A DNA stretch of 64,000 nt, from NCBI RefSeq assembly GCF_022662105.1, contig NZ_JAKMCP010000010.1, forward strand, positions 1 through 64,000, in the 5' to 3' direction. Shown here piece by piece: positions 9,337 to 17,844 of the stretch (position 1 is the first letter of the stretch; each line of letters starts with the position of its first letter). The DNA comes from Aestuariivivens sediminis (GTDB taxonomy: Bacteria > Bacteroidota > Bacteroidia > Flavobacteriales > Flavobacteriaceae). The notes below the pieces were generated by a model. It ran no database searches, had not been told where the DNA came from, and saw only the letters and a program-made list of their open reading frames with translations. The translations under genes were made by a program, and so were the position numbers.

Positions 9337-9366
9337 ATGTACATAGACATGACCCCCTGGGGGTAA
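9337..9366 (+). promoter_or_regulatory. Mini-ORF with CCCCC-T-GGGGG palindrome before thrC
   Basis: ATG TAC ATA GAC ATG ACC CCC TGG GGG TAA encodes nine residues ending TPWG. Its last codons form the palindrome ACCCCCTGGGGGT (9352-9364). The thrA leader peptide ends TPWGC over a similar palindrome, CAACCCCTTGGGGTTG (5711-5726). The element lies 24 bp before the thrC start. It may be a hairpin, a DNA-binding site or a translated control element; the function is unknown. Confidence 0.4.
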
Positions 9367-9390
9367 CGGTCCACGATCCATAATAAAAAC

Positions 9391-10686
9391 ATGAATTATT
9401 ATTCTTTACATAAAAAAGCACCCATTTCAACCTTTAAAAATGCCGTCATAAAAGGGTTGGCACCGGACAAAGGACTGTATTTTCCCGAAAACATCACTCC
9501 CCTACCCGGGAATTTTTTTGATGAGATAGATCGCTTGTCTAACACGGATATTGCCTTTAGGGCCATAAAACAATTTATTGTCCCTGAAATTCCGGAAAAA
9601 GAGTTGCAGCACATTATTGAAGAAACCCTGTCGTTCGAGTTTCCCGTGCTAAGCTTAAACGACACGATGTCCACCTTGGAACTGTTTCATGGACCAACGA
9701 TGGCATTCAAGGATGTCGGGGCCCGTTTTATGGCCCGCTGTTTGGGGTATTTCAATAAGGATAATGACAGGGAGGTCACTGTTTTGGTAGCGACATCGGG
9801 CGATACCGGTGGTGCTGTGGCTCATGGGTTTTTAGGGGTAAAAGGCGTTAATGTCGTTATTCTTTATCCAAGTGGAAAAGTGAGTGCCATTCAAGAAAAA
9901 CAATTAACCACTTTGGGACAAAATATAACGGCATTGGAAGTTAATGGCACTTTCGATGATTGCCAGGCCATGGTAAAACGGGCCTTTTTGGATGCATCAT
10001 TAACCCAAACTATGCAATTAACATCGGCCAACTCCATTAATGTCGCACGATGGCTCCCCCAAATGTTCTATTTTATGTTTGCATATAAGCAATTACATAA
10101 GAAACACAGCAATATCGTCTTTTCAGTGCCCAGTGGTAATTTTGGTAATATTTGTGCCGGGATGATGGCCCAACAATTAGGTTTACCCATAAGGCATTTT
10201 ATCGCGGCAAACAATGCCAATAATGTGGTTACCCGTTATTTACTATCGCAGTTATATGCGCCCAGACCCTCGGTCCAGACGATTAGTAATGCCATGGATG
10301 TTGGTGCACCCAGTAACTTTATCCGTATCGAGGAAATTTATAAAAACAAGTTTGATACCCTTAAAGAAAACCTGTCCTCTTATAGTTTTACCGATGACGA
10401 AACCAGGGCGGCCATGTTAGACCTGTATAATACATACCAGTACGTGGCCGATCCGCATGGTGCAGTTGGGTATTTGGGGTGCAAGGCCTATTTAAAAGAA
10501 AACCCTAATGCCCATTGCGTATTTTTAGAGACCGCTCACTCTACAAAATTCCTGGATGTTGTTGAAGCCGTGATTGAAAAAAAGCAGCCATTGCCGGAAC
10601 AGATTCGGGCCGTTATGGATAAGAAAAAGGTTTCCATAAGCATCAACACCTATGATGATTTAAAAGGTGTTTTGCTTAACCCATAA
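9391..10686 (+). CDS. thrC: Threonine synthase
   Basis: A 431-residue PLP enzyme converting O-phosphohomoserine to threonine. The PLP-binding lysine is in GPTMAFKDVGARF (Lys107). Other family motifs are LVATSGDTGGAVAHGF, the phosphate-binding SANSINVARWLPQ and SNAMDVGAPSNF. The N-terminus MNYYSLHKKAPISTFKNAVIKGLAPDKGLYFPE is typical of the type that starts the family. Length matches E. coli ThrC (428). It is the last gene of the operon; no clear terminator follows immediately. Confidence 0.97.
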   Translation: MNYYSLHKKAPISTFKNAVIKGLAPDKGLYFPENITPLPGNFFDEIDRLSNTDIAFRAIKQFIVPEIPEKELQHIIEETLSFEFPVLSLNDTMSTLELFHGPTMAFKDVGARFMARCLGYFNKDNDREVTVLVATSGDTGGAVAHGFLGVKGVNVVILYPSGKVSAIQEKQLTTLGQNITALEVNGTFDDCQAMVKRAFLDASLTQTMQLTSANSINVARWLPQMFYFMFAYKQLHKKHSNIVFSVPSGNFGNICAGMMAQQLGLPIRHFIAANNANNVVTRYLLSQLYAPRPSVQTISNAMDVGAPSNFIRIEEIYKNKFDTLKENLSSYSFTDDETRAAMLDLYNTYQYVADPHGAVGYLGCKAYLKENPNAHCVFLETAHSTKFLDVVEAVIEKKQPLPEQIRAVMDKKKVSISINTYDDLKGVLLNP

Positions 10687-11015
10687 GCGGTTTTGATATT
10701 CCATCTAAGGCATTGGTGTTAAACCGAATAAGGACTATCTTCACTTTTTGGGATATCGAGGCAATAAAATGGTTTCCTTCAGTGTGAAAGATGGCAATGC
10801 ATAAGCAGCCGTGTTTAAAAAACTCCTGTGAATTTTGAAAAAACTCCTGTGTTTTTTGAAAAAACTCCTGTGTTTTTTAGTCATCCCTGCCTAAAAGATG
10901 ATAAAGGGGTAAGCATCGCTTTGTGATTTTATGCCTAATGCTTTCAAGATAGCACCCGGCACAAGTATTGATCCATTTCAAAGAAGGCGAATCATTCCTG
11001 GTAATCCCTGAGCGT
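10687..11015. other. Intergenic region between thrC and the fucosidase gene
   Basis: These 329 bp lie between convergent genes. A short open stretch without a start codon (ending VSFSVKDGNA at a TAA near 10803) may be a coding remnant or chance. The only clear structure is the three-unit 21-bp tandem repeat, listed separately. No confident terminator was found. Confidence 0.5.
10817..10879. repeat. Three 21-bp tandem repeats
   Basis: Three head-to-tail 21-bp units, AAAAAACTCCTGTG followed by a T-rich 7-mer, at 10817-10837, 10838-10858 and 10859-10879. Units 2 and 3 are nearly identical; unit 1 differs in the T-rich part (AATTTTG). They lie 130 bp after thrC in a gap between convergent genes. 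Each CTCCTGTG could pair poorly with itself, so no hairpin terminator is obvious. Confidence 0.85.
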
Positions 11016-13376
11016 TTAGGGAATAAAGGTGTAGGTTTGCCCCTTTTTAAGGCCAACAGGTTTGGTTTTTCCTTCGTAATTCAGATTAAAATTTTGATCT
11101 ATTGACGCGTGAATCACCGCTTTTTCAAGTTTGTGATCCTTCCAATACATATCGAAACACAGTCCGCCTCTTGCCCTTATTCCCGTAATCGATCCCTCTG
11201 TCCATTGGGGTGGTAAGGCCGGCAATAAACGAATACCATTGGTTTCATGGGATTGTAACAACATTTCCGCAACTCCGGCAGTATACCCAAAATTACCGTC
11301 TATTTGGAATGGTGGATGCAAATCGAACAGGTTCGCACTCATCGATTTTTGTAATAGCAGCTGAATATGCTTATGGGCCATGGCTCCGTCCAGTAATCGT
11401 GCACTGCAATTAATTAACCAGGCCCTGCTCCAACCGGTACCTGCCCCACCATGATCTAAACGATAATCCAATGTTTTACGGACGGCTTCAAAAAGTTCCG
11501 GGGTCCGGTTTTTGGTTACGTAATCTCCCGGATGGAATCCATACAAATGGGACATATGCCGGTGACCCGGTTCGGTTTCCTCATATTCCCGATCCCATTC
11601 CAATAGTCTACCGTCTGTGCCTATAACAAATCCGGGGCGTAATCGGGCTTTTTGGGATTTTATTTTTTCAACTAACGGATCGTCTATCTGCAACAGGTCA
11701 CATGCCTTTAAATAATGATCGAAGACCTCATAAATGATTTGCTGATCCATGGCACTGCCCAAACAAGTGGCAACGGATAAGCCCTGGGGGTTATAAAATC
11801 GATTTTCAGGCGATGTGGAAGGCGCTGAAACTAAAAACCCATCCCTGGGGTCTTCAATAAGCCAGTCACTATAAAACAAGGCCACTTCATTCAAGGCCGG
11901 CCAAACCCGTTCCCTCAGGAAGGTGTGATCGAGCGTATATTCATAATGTTGCCAATAATGTTGCATGAGCCAGCCCCCTGCACCTACCGAACATCCCCAA
12001 TAGGCGGTTGGCGCCCGTAACCAGGTCGGTGCCCATAAATCGGTGGCATGGGGTATAAAGGAACCCCTACAGCCAAAATTCGTCCTGGCCGTTTTTTGTC
12101 CTGAGGCTACCAATCGGTCAATGTAATCAAATAAGGGACGATTAAGTTCTCCCAGATTTGTAACATCCGCCAGCCAATAGTTCATTTGTAAATTGATGTT
12201 GAGATGATAATCGGCATTCCAAGGGGCATTAATGTGTTCATTCCACAAGCCTTGCAAATTTGCCGGATTGGTGCCCGGTCTGGATGAAGAAATCAATAAA
12301 TAACGGCCATACTGAAACAACAGTGTTTCGAGATTGGTATCGACATGCCCGTCTTTAATCCGCTTTAAGCGTTCATCAATGGGGATAGAATCCAAATGGT
12401 TGTCCTTAAGCCGGAAGTCTAATCTGGAATACAAATTTTGATAATCCTTAATATGTTCCTTTTCAAGGGTTTCAAATGATTTAGACGCCACGGCCTCTAA
12501 ATCCTTTTGGTTTTGTGCCTGATAATCTTCAAAATAATAGGATGAATTGGAAACCAAATACAAAGTGGCTTTACGGACCCCGCTTAAATCAATGAAATCA
12601 GACCCCTTAACCAGATCGCCGCCCTCATGCGTGACATGAAGACAGGTTTCAAATTGAACGCCATTTAAAATGGGATAAGGCTCGGAATTGAAAAATCCTT
12701 TCCGCTGGGTCACTTCACCTTGCATGACCAGTTGGGTTTGGCCCCTGGTAAAGGTCTTTGCCGTGGGAAATCCATCATCATCCGGCCGACTGAGCCTTAA
12801 TCTGGCCCTTAAACCCTCCTGGCTTTGCGTGGTCAATTCAACAGCAATGACGGATTTGGGATTTGAAACAAATATTTTCTCTGTAAATAATTGATTATAT
12901 GTTTTATAGGTTACTTTAGCTATAGCTTTACTTATATCTAATTCTCTTTTGTATTCCGTAATGTTTTGATGCTTGAAATCAATGAATAAATCCCCCAAGG
13001 TTTGATGGGATCTCACCACTTTTTTTCGTGAAAATTTATTGACGAATAAACTATCTGCCTTTTCATTTTTGCCTTCAAAGAGTAGATTCCGAATGGCTTC
13101 GAGGTCATCCTTATTCCCCTCTGGGTTATTCCAGTCGTCACTATCGGCAGGCCACATGGAATCATCATTGAGTTGAATACGTTCGTTAATGGGATTCCCA
13201 AAGACCATGACCCCCAGTTTACCATTTCCCAGGGGCAAGGCCTCATTCCAATCATTCGCCGGTTGCGTATACCACAAGGCCAGTTTATGTATACGATCTT
13301 CAGATTTCATGCAGGCGCATAGCACAGCCATCATAAAGAATGAAAACAGTACTAACCGGATATTAAATTTTTGCAT
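11016..13376 (-). CDS. GH95 alpha-L-fucosidase/alpha-L-galactosidase lipoprotein
   Basis: A 786-residue glycoside hydrolase of family 95, which removes terminal alpha-1,2-linked L-fucose (some members L-galactose) with inversion. The signal peptide has lipobox AVLCAC (Cys about 21), so it is probably a surface or periplasmic lipoprotein. The N-terminal beta-sandwich starts LWYTQPANDWNEALPLGNG. The (alpha/alpha)6 barrel carries family catalytic positions: Asn393 and Asn395 in HLNINLQMNYW, Glu524 in SPENRF and Asp693 in QIDGNFGYTAG. These correspond to the Asn/Asn/Glu/Asp set of the Bifidobacterium enzyme. It is solitary: no SusC/SusD pair, sulfatase or other glycan genes are next to it, so its target (algal fucose-containing glycan, perhaps) is inference. 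Confidence 0.93.
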   Translation of the reverse strand: MQKFNIRLVLFSFFMMAVLCACMKSEDRIHKLALWYTQPANDWNEALPLGNGKLGVMVFGNPINERIQLNDDSMWPADSDDWNNPEGNKDDLEAIRNLLFEGKNEKADSLFVNKFSRKKVVRSHQTLGDLFIDFKHQNITEYKRELDISKAIAKVTYKTYNQLFTEKIFVSNPKSVIAVELTTQSQEGLRARLRLSRPDDDGFPTAKTFTRGQTQLVMQGEVTQRKGFFNSEPYPILNGVQFETCLHVTHEGGDLVKGSDFIDLSGVRKATLYLVSNSSYYFEDYQAQNQKDLEAVASKSFETLEKEHIKDYQNLYSRLDFRLKDNHLDSIPIDERLKRIKDGHVDTNLETLLFQYGRYLLISSSRPGTNPANLQGLWNEHINAPWNADYHLNINLQMNYWLADVTNLGELNRPLFDYIDRLVASGQKTARTNFGCRGSFIPHATDLWAPTWLRAPTAYWGCSVGAGGWLMQHYWQHYEYTLDHTFLRERVWPALNEVALFYSDWLIEDPRDGFLVSAPSTSPENRFYNPQGLSVATCLGSAMDQQIIYEVFDHYLKACDLLQIDDPLVEKIKSQKARLRPGFVIGTDGRLLEWDREYEETEPGHRHMSHLYGFHPGDYVTKNRTPELFEAVRKTLDYRLDHGGAGTGWSRAWLINCSARLLDGAMAHKHIQLLLQKSMSANLFDLHPPFQIDGNFGYTAGVAEMLLQSHETNGIRLLPALPPQWTEGSITGIRARGGLCFDMYWKDHKLEKAVIHASIDQNFNLNYEGKTKPVGLKKGQTYTFIP

Positions 13377-13526
13377 AGGAAGGACAATATTTCATGTGTT
13401 TTGTTACGACATATCAAACAAGGCAAAGCATTACGACAAATGCAACTTAAATTTTAGCCTTCTAAGATATGACGAAAACCTGGTTTTTACTAATTAAATG
13501 GTAGGTTTGGTGATGGTAACCGGTAA

Positions 13527-13560
13527 CAAAAAACCCCTTTCAACAGGATGAAAGGGGTTG
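13527..13560 (-). terminator. Rho-independent terminator on the minus strand
   Basis: A 9-bp perfect stem, AACCCCTTT (13532-13540) with AAAGGGGTT (13551-13559), has a 10-nt loop. Read on the minus strand it is followed by TTTTTTG, which gives a classical terminator. On the plus strand no T-run follows. The nearest minus-strand ORF ends 500 bp upstream at 14057, so the terminated transcript may be a separate small RNA. Confidence 0.75.
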
Positions 13561-14056
13561 ACATTGGATATCCCGGGAATACAGGCGGTAACCAACCAAA
13601 TTTTAACCTAACTAAAGTTACTTCCATTACCCGATATGGTCCTTTGCCGATGTTATATATACGTGTTATCCTGGGTAATGGATGATAATTGTGTTTCAGA
13701 AGTAATGTAGTGATTATTTTAAGAAAACGACACCAATGCTATACATCGAAACCTGAAAAGGGAACCCCATGAGGTAATCAAGTTTTGTAGGAACTAGAAC
13801 CCAATTTATCAATCAGATTCCGGGACCACTGGCATATTAAAACATAACCCTATTTTTAATATTATTATTTTACTTGACATATAAAGTTAATTACTATATC
13901 ATTTAAGGTAAGGTTTTACATGTCAAGTGAATTGTAGAGGAATTTTAGTTTAAAGATTACATGGGATAGTTATGCCAAATTTGTTCAAAATAGGATTAGT
14001 ATTGAGATTGAAAAGTTAAAGGACAGTGGGGAAATCCCCTTTATTTTAATAAGGAA
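13561..14056 (-). other. Gene-free stretch with inverted repeats; possible ncRNA
   Basis: No credible ORF is present. Two inverted repeats are visible: TCCATTACCC (13623-13632) with GGGTAATGGA (13673-13682), a 10-bp perfect match, and ACTTGACAT (13872-13880) with ATGTCAAGT (13920-13928), 9 bp. Together with the minus-strand terminator at 13527-13560 this suggests a structured transcript read leftward. I do not recognise 6S RNA, SRP RNA, RNase P RNA or tmRNA in it. Confidence 0.35.
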
Positions 14057-14554
14057 TTATTTACTCACTTTAGCTAAATGTTGATGCCATTCACTAGGAA
14101 TTTCATTTATGTCATATACTTTCAATTCTGGTTCGTTTAAGTTAGCCGTTGATTGATATAAGGTTTCATTAAACACTTCAACTTCCAATTTATACATTGC
14201 TCCAGTGGCAGGATCAACTATAAGCATACCAATTAAGCCACCGATTAATATGTTTCCAAAATACCAACCATCTAATTTAAATTTTACAGGAACCGTTTTA
14301 GTATTGTAACCATCTTTCGTGAATGTAATTCGGTACTCTGCTTTAACAAAAAATCCAGCACTAGCTTTTAAAATTAAATTTGCAGGAGTGTTTCCTGAAT
14401 ATATTTGATCCCCTTTCTTATCTGTAACAACAATATTTGCCTCAGAAGGATTGCTGTTTATTGATATTGGATATTTGCTAGTACTAACAATACTGGCACA
14501 ACTTGATAGGAGAAGTATTATTCCTCCTAAAATTAAACTTGTAATTTTTTTCAT
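14057..14554 (-). CDS. PEGA-like lipoprotein of unknown function
   Basis: A 165-residue protein with a lipoprotein signal (lipobox LSSC). Residues about 30-95 (ISINSNPSEANIVVTDKKGDQIYSGNTPANLIL...) look like a PEGA-type beta domain, which in envelope proteins binds or presents surface structures. A glycine-rich hydrophobic stretch (GNILIGGLIGMLIVDPATGAMYKL) follows. Similar small proteins are common in Bacteroidota and Proteobacteria without a known role. It is the last gene of the leftward AT-rich island. The sequence AACGAAATCTTGAA upstream faintly resembles the proximal half of the island's operator but does not have the second half in place. Confidence 0.6.
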   Translation of the reverse strand: MKKITSLILGGIILLLSSCASIVSTSKYPISINSNPSEANIVVTDKKGDQIYSGNTPANLILKASAGFFVKAEYRITFTKDGYNTKTVPVKFKLDGWYFGNILIGGLIGMLIVDPATGAMYKLEVEVFNETLYQSTANLNEPELKVYDINEIPSEWHQHLAKVSK

Positions 14555-14664
14555 TTTGGTTGATTTAAATTAGATGTCTACTTCAAGATTTCGTTGGCTT
14601 TTTGGCTAGCCTCCAACATATATTTTTAATTGAGTTTTGTTATTAACCATTATAAGGGCCTGCT

Positions 14665-15228
14665 TTACTTTACAAAAAGCAAGTCTTCCTTATCAATAGT
14701 CATATCTGGGTTGAGTTGAAATATATTTTTTCCTTTACTTTGTAATTTTTTATAGTTTTCCATTCCACGATCAATTACGTCCTTCATCTCTTCTTGTAGC
14801 ATATTTAATTCAGACTCACTAAATGGTTCAGGTCCACGTTTGGTTAAAAGTTTTTGTATCTTTTTCATTTTATAATTATTCTTATCTACAGGAACTAACT
14901 TTACACTTGTTTTAATGGCCCCCATTTTTGGAATAACATCAATGACATACATTTTTCCAGCTTTTAAATTGGCTTCTACAAAAGACTTGTTTTCAGACCT
15001 TACCCAAAATAAATGTTCGCCTGGGTTGCACTCATAAATCATATATTTCGGCCCATTAAATCTTCCAATTACTTTTTCGCCATCAAAATAGGTGAAGTTA
15101 ATAACGCCCCCTATCATAGAGGCTCTGGTAAAATATACTATGGCTTTGTCACTTGGGACCCCCTTATTATTCTGTGAGAACATAAAGGCAGTTTGTAATA
15201 CAAATAAAAGACTTAAAATAGTTTTCAT
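14665..15228 (-). CDS. Secreted DUF2846-like protein
   Basis: A 187-residue protein with a signal peptide (MKTILSLLFVLQTAFMFSQ). The core (KAIVYFTRAS...INFTYFDGEKVIGRFNGPKYMIYECNPGEHLFWV...AGKMYVIDVIP) resembles DUF2846-type beta domains found in envelope proteins. It starts 4 bp after the LytR stop codon, so it is the fourth gene of the operon lipoprotein-lytS-lytR-this gene. This placement suggests it is an output of, or accessory to, that two-component system. The function is unknown. Confidence 0.6.
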   Translation of the reverse strand: MKTILSLLFVLQTAFMFSQNNKGVPSDKAIVYFTRASMIGGVINFTYFDGEKVIGRFNGPKYMIYECNPGEHLFWVRSENKSFVEANLKAGKMYVIDVIPKMGAIKTSVKLVPVDKNNYKMKKIQKLLTKRGPEPFSESELNMLQEEMKDVIDRGMENYKKLQSKGKNIFQLNPDMTIDKEDLLFVK

Positions 15229-15232
15229 GGTG

Positions 15233-15934
15233 TTAGGTTTTAGTATTGTTTATAAAGGTTAGAAACTCAGATTTATATTTTTGACCAATGGGAATTTTAT
15301 AATTCTTAATAGTAATAAGATTGCCGCTTATGCTATTTAAATGTTTAAAATTGATGGCAAACGATTTGTGGGTCCTTACAAATATATGTTCAGGTAAGGA
15401 TTCGAGGATAGAAGTAAAGGTGGCATTAGTCAATATAAACTCATTTATTAAATGTACTTTAACATAATCGCCATACGCCTCGATAAATAAAATATTCTCG
15501 AAATTTATTTTATGAAGGGTCTTATTGGATTTAATGAAGATATACCAATCATCGTCAATTTGGTTGCCGTTATTGAATCTTTTTTCTACTACTTTATTCA
15601 CTGCTGTAAAAAAACGCTCAAATGAAAAGGGTTTTAATAAATAATCAATGGCATTCACCTCAAACCCATCTACGGCGTATTGGGGATAAGCTGTTGTAAA
15701 GATAACCTCGGGTGGATTTTGCAATGATTTGTAAAAAGTGAGACCCGAAATTTTAGGCATGTTCACATCCAAAAACAGCAAGTCAATGTCTTGGTTTTGT
15801 TTTAAAACATGAAGTGCATCGACGGCATTATTGCAAACCTTTACGAGTTCCAAAAATTCCACATCGCCTACAAATTTTTTAAGGACTGCTTGTGAAGAAG
15901 GTTCGTCATCTATAATCAGGCATTTAATTTTCAT
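15233..15934 (-). CDS. LytTR-family response regulator
   Basis: A 233-residue response regulator. The receiver domain (1-120) has the acidic pair DD at 9-10, phospho-acceptor Asp56 (LLFLDVNMP) and the conserved Lys in LLKPFSFERF. The C-terminal LytTR DNA-binding domain (about 135-233) has FIEAYGDYVKVHL and RTHKSFAINFKHL. LytTR proteins bind two direct repeats about 21 bp apart. Its start overlaps the kinase gene by 11 bp, so the two are translated together. Five 21-bp-spaced sites in the island are its probable targets, including one before its own operon. Confidence 0.93.
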   Translation of the reverse strand: MKIKCLIIDDEPSSQAVLKKFVGDVEFLELVKVCNNAVDALHVLKQNQDIDLLFLDVNMPKISGLTFYKSLQNPPEVIFTTAYPQYAVDGFEVNAIDYLLKPFSFERFFTAVNKVVEKRFNNGNQIDDDWYIFIKSNKTLHKINFENILFIEAYGDYVKVHLINEFILTNATFTSILESLPEHIFVRTHKSFAINFKHLNSISGNLITIKNYKIPIGQKYKSEFLTFINNTKT

Positions 15935-16976
15935 TTGTGAATAATTTTAAAGTAACTCTGAAGACATCTTCGGTTTTATCAATTTCAAATTGATGTTCTT
16001 TTGGATACACAATGCCAAGGTTTTTTCTAATATTCTCTATACCTACTCCAGAATGGTTGTTGTTTTCCATATGGATTTCAGAATAGTTATTCTCAATACT
16101 AAAGATAAAGTTTTTATTCTTTAGGGTTAAATTGATATGGATATAGGGATTTTCAATATCGCTCTTTAATCCGTATTTAAAACTGTTTTCCAATAAGGGC
16201 AGCATAAGCATGGGGTGAATTTGGTAGTTTTCGTCGTCTATGGAGCAATGGAATTTAATGTTGTCAGCTTGCCGATGACGAAACTGATGAAATTCGATAT
16301 AGTTTTTTAATAGTGTTACTTCTTCTTTTATGGCAACACGTTCAATACCTGAATCGTAAATCACATAACGCAAAATATCCGACAGTTGTACAATGGCATG
16401 TTTGGTCTCGGCTTTATTTTCAATTGCTAAAGAATAGATGACATTCAAGGAATTAAATAAAAAATGGGGGTTAATTTGTGAGCGTAGTAATGCCAATTGG
16501 GTTTCAATCTGTTGGTTCCTTAGTTTAAGTCTTAGATTTTCGCTTCTGTTATAATATATCCAATCTACGGAAAACCTGATTAATGTAGTACCCACTAAAA
16601 ATATAACAAAAAGTGTGATGAGTTTGGTTCCGGAATGGTAAGAAATAAAATAATAATCAGGAAAGAGGTAATCAATAATATACGTGAAAAACCAAATATT
16701 TATTTGAGCAAATACAAAGAGATTCATAATAAATAACAAGCAGTACAACATGTATTTTTCCTGCTTTAAAAACTTGGGAATTAAAATGTAAAGATTTATA
16801 AGTACAGGGAAAATGATGGTAGCTAAAAAACAGCCTGTATAGATATAGTCAATTTTTTGGGGGATATCTTCTCCAGAAAATGCAAATAGAAGAATAGCAA
16901 ATGAAATAGCCCATAAAACCATATTAAATATTAAAGGCCTATAGTTATTTCTTTTTGATAATTTGATGGTTGTCAT
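15924..16976 (-). CDS. LytS-like sensor histidine kinase
   Basis: A 350-residue membrane kinase. Four transmembrane segments lie at about 13-33, 46-66, 75-100 and 117-137. The His_kinase (PF06580-type) domain follows, with phospho-acceptor His171 in QINPHFLFNSLN, then an ATPase region (LPLLENSFKYG, GVGIENIRKNL). No extracellular sensor domain is present, so the signal is probably sensed in or at the membrane. It starts 8 bp after the lipoprotein gene at 16985-17716 and overlaps lytR, so all are in one operon. Confidence 0.92.
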   Translation of the reverse strand: MTTIKLSKRNNYRPLIFNMVLWAISFAILLFAFSGEDIPQKIDYIYTGCFLATIIFPVLINLYILIPKFLKQEKYMLYCLLFIMNLFVFAQINIWFFTYIIDYLFPDYYFISYHSGTKLITLFVIFLVGTTLIRFSVDWIYYNRSENLRLKLRNQQIETQLALLRSQINPHFLFNSLNVIYSLAIENKAETKHAIVQLSDILRYVIYDSGIERVAIKEEVTLLKNYIEFHQFRHRQADNIKFHCSIDDENYQIHPMLMLPLLENSFKYGLKSDIENPYIHINLTLKNKNFIFSIENNYSEIHMENNNHSGVGIENIRKNLGIVYPKEHQFEIDKTEDVFRVTLKLFTNEN

Positions 16977-16984
16977 GGCTGTTT

Positions 16985-17716
16985 TTAGTTTAAATCAATA
17001 CCATTTAATTTCTCTTCACCACTGATCAATTTTTTGATGAATTCAAATGATTTTTCACTACTTTCAGTCCTTTCTAAATCATAGGCAACATCGGTTTTCC
17101 ATTTTTCTTTTTCGTTGGAAACTATATATTTGGCGATGAATTTCTGCAATTCTTCAGGCGACGCTGTTAGCAGATATCCTGGCTTTAGCTTTTCGTGCTT
17201 GATATTTATTTTGTGGTTTTTAAATAAATCCTCAATTTTCTTAGATGATAACCAGGTGATGGAGATACTGTTATCATTAAAAACATCAAACTTTACGAGA
17301 GAATGCGTTATAACTTCATGATAACCCATAAGGTCAATACTACATTCGCAACTAGAAGTTATAGGTTTAAAGTCTAAAAACAATTGATTGTTTATTTTAA
17401 AAGGCATCGCCAAAAAAATGCCCACATCATTTTTTTGTTTTTTGAGAACTAAATACCCTTCTTTTTCTTTGTTATACCTTTCTAAATCTTCGGGAGAAGG
17501 AGGCATGGTATCTCTTTTCCATTCTTCTTTATAATAATCTTTTACCGAAGTAATAATCCATTGATTATTGGGGTCTTCGTTATCCTTCCATATGCCTAAA
17601 AATCTTTTTTCAAATGATAGGGTATTTTTGGTGTAAAATGGGTGTAAAGACTTTATGATACAGGAATGTAGGATGAGTATCGCGATTGCAAAAATGAAGA
17701 GGTGACGTGTTTTCAT
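16985..17716 (-). CDS. SLHPFYT-family lipoprotein, copy A
   Basis: A 243-residue lipoprotein (lipobox LHSC). Directly after the cysteine comes IIKSLHPFYTKNTLSFEKRFLGIW, the family signature. The middle has LAMPFKINNQLFLDF, and the C-terminal part has HSLVKFDVFNDNSISITWLSSKK, KINIKHEK and LLTASPEELQKFIAKYI. Three more intact copies (18648, 19406, 20274), one decayed copy (22409-23050) and a fragment (21667-21805) share these blocks. I do not know a function for the family. This copy has an extra C-terminal tail of about 25 residues and heads the lytS-lytR operon, 8 bp from lytS, behind its own operator at 17782-17808. A role in signalling to LytS is inference. Confidence 0.75.
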   Translation of the reverse strand: MKTRHLFIFAIAILILHSCIIKSLHPFYTKNTLSFEKRFLGIWKDNEDPNNQWIITSVKDYYKEEWKRDTMPPSPEDLERYNKEKEGYLVLKKQKNDVGIFLAMPFKINNQLFLDFKPITSSCECSIDLMGYHEVITHSLVKFDVFNDNSISITWLSSKKIEDLFKNHKINIKHEKLKPGYLLTASPEELQKFIAKYIVSNEKEKWKTDVAYDLERTESSEKSFEFIKKLISGEEKLNGIDLN

Positions 17717-17781
17717 AATATTAAGATTTTAATATTCTGAATTGAAAGTAAACTAATGGTTTCATCTTTTATAATTGTTTC

Positions 17782-17808
17782 GACAAATATGGTAGTTTGA
17801 GGGACAAA
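17782..17808 (-). promoter_or_regulatory. Operator-like element (LytTR type) for the copy A-lytS-lytR operon
   Basis: On the minus strand, TTTGTC (17803-17808) and TTTGTCGAAA (starting 17787) are exactly 21 bp apart. The distal half sits in an inverted repeat GTTTG-N5-CAAAC. The proximal half ends 66 bp before the start codon at 17716. The same geometry recurs before four other genes of the island. Autoregulation by LytR is inferred. Confidence 0.6.
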
Positions 17809-17844
17809 CACTTAATGATTTTAATGTTTTGCTATCTACCAGAA

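Noticed and set aside
10719-10803. Short open frame (ending VSFSVKDGNA) after thrC
   Set aside because: It has no start codon at its beginning and a stop just upstream; too short to call a gene or a pseudogene.
14570-14610. Sixth LytTR-type operator before the PEGA-like lipoprotein
   Set aside because: AACGAAATCTTGAA resembles the proximal half, but no TTTGWC-like half lies 21 bp away, so it was not counted.
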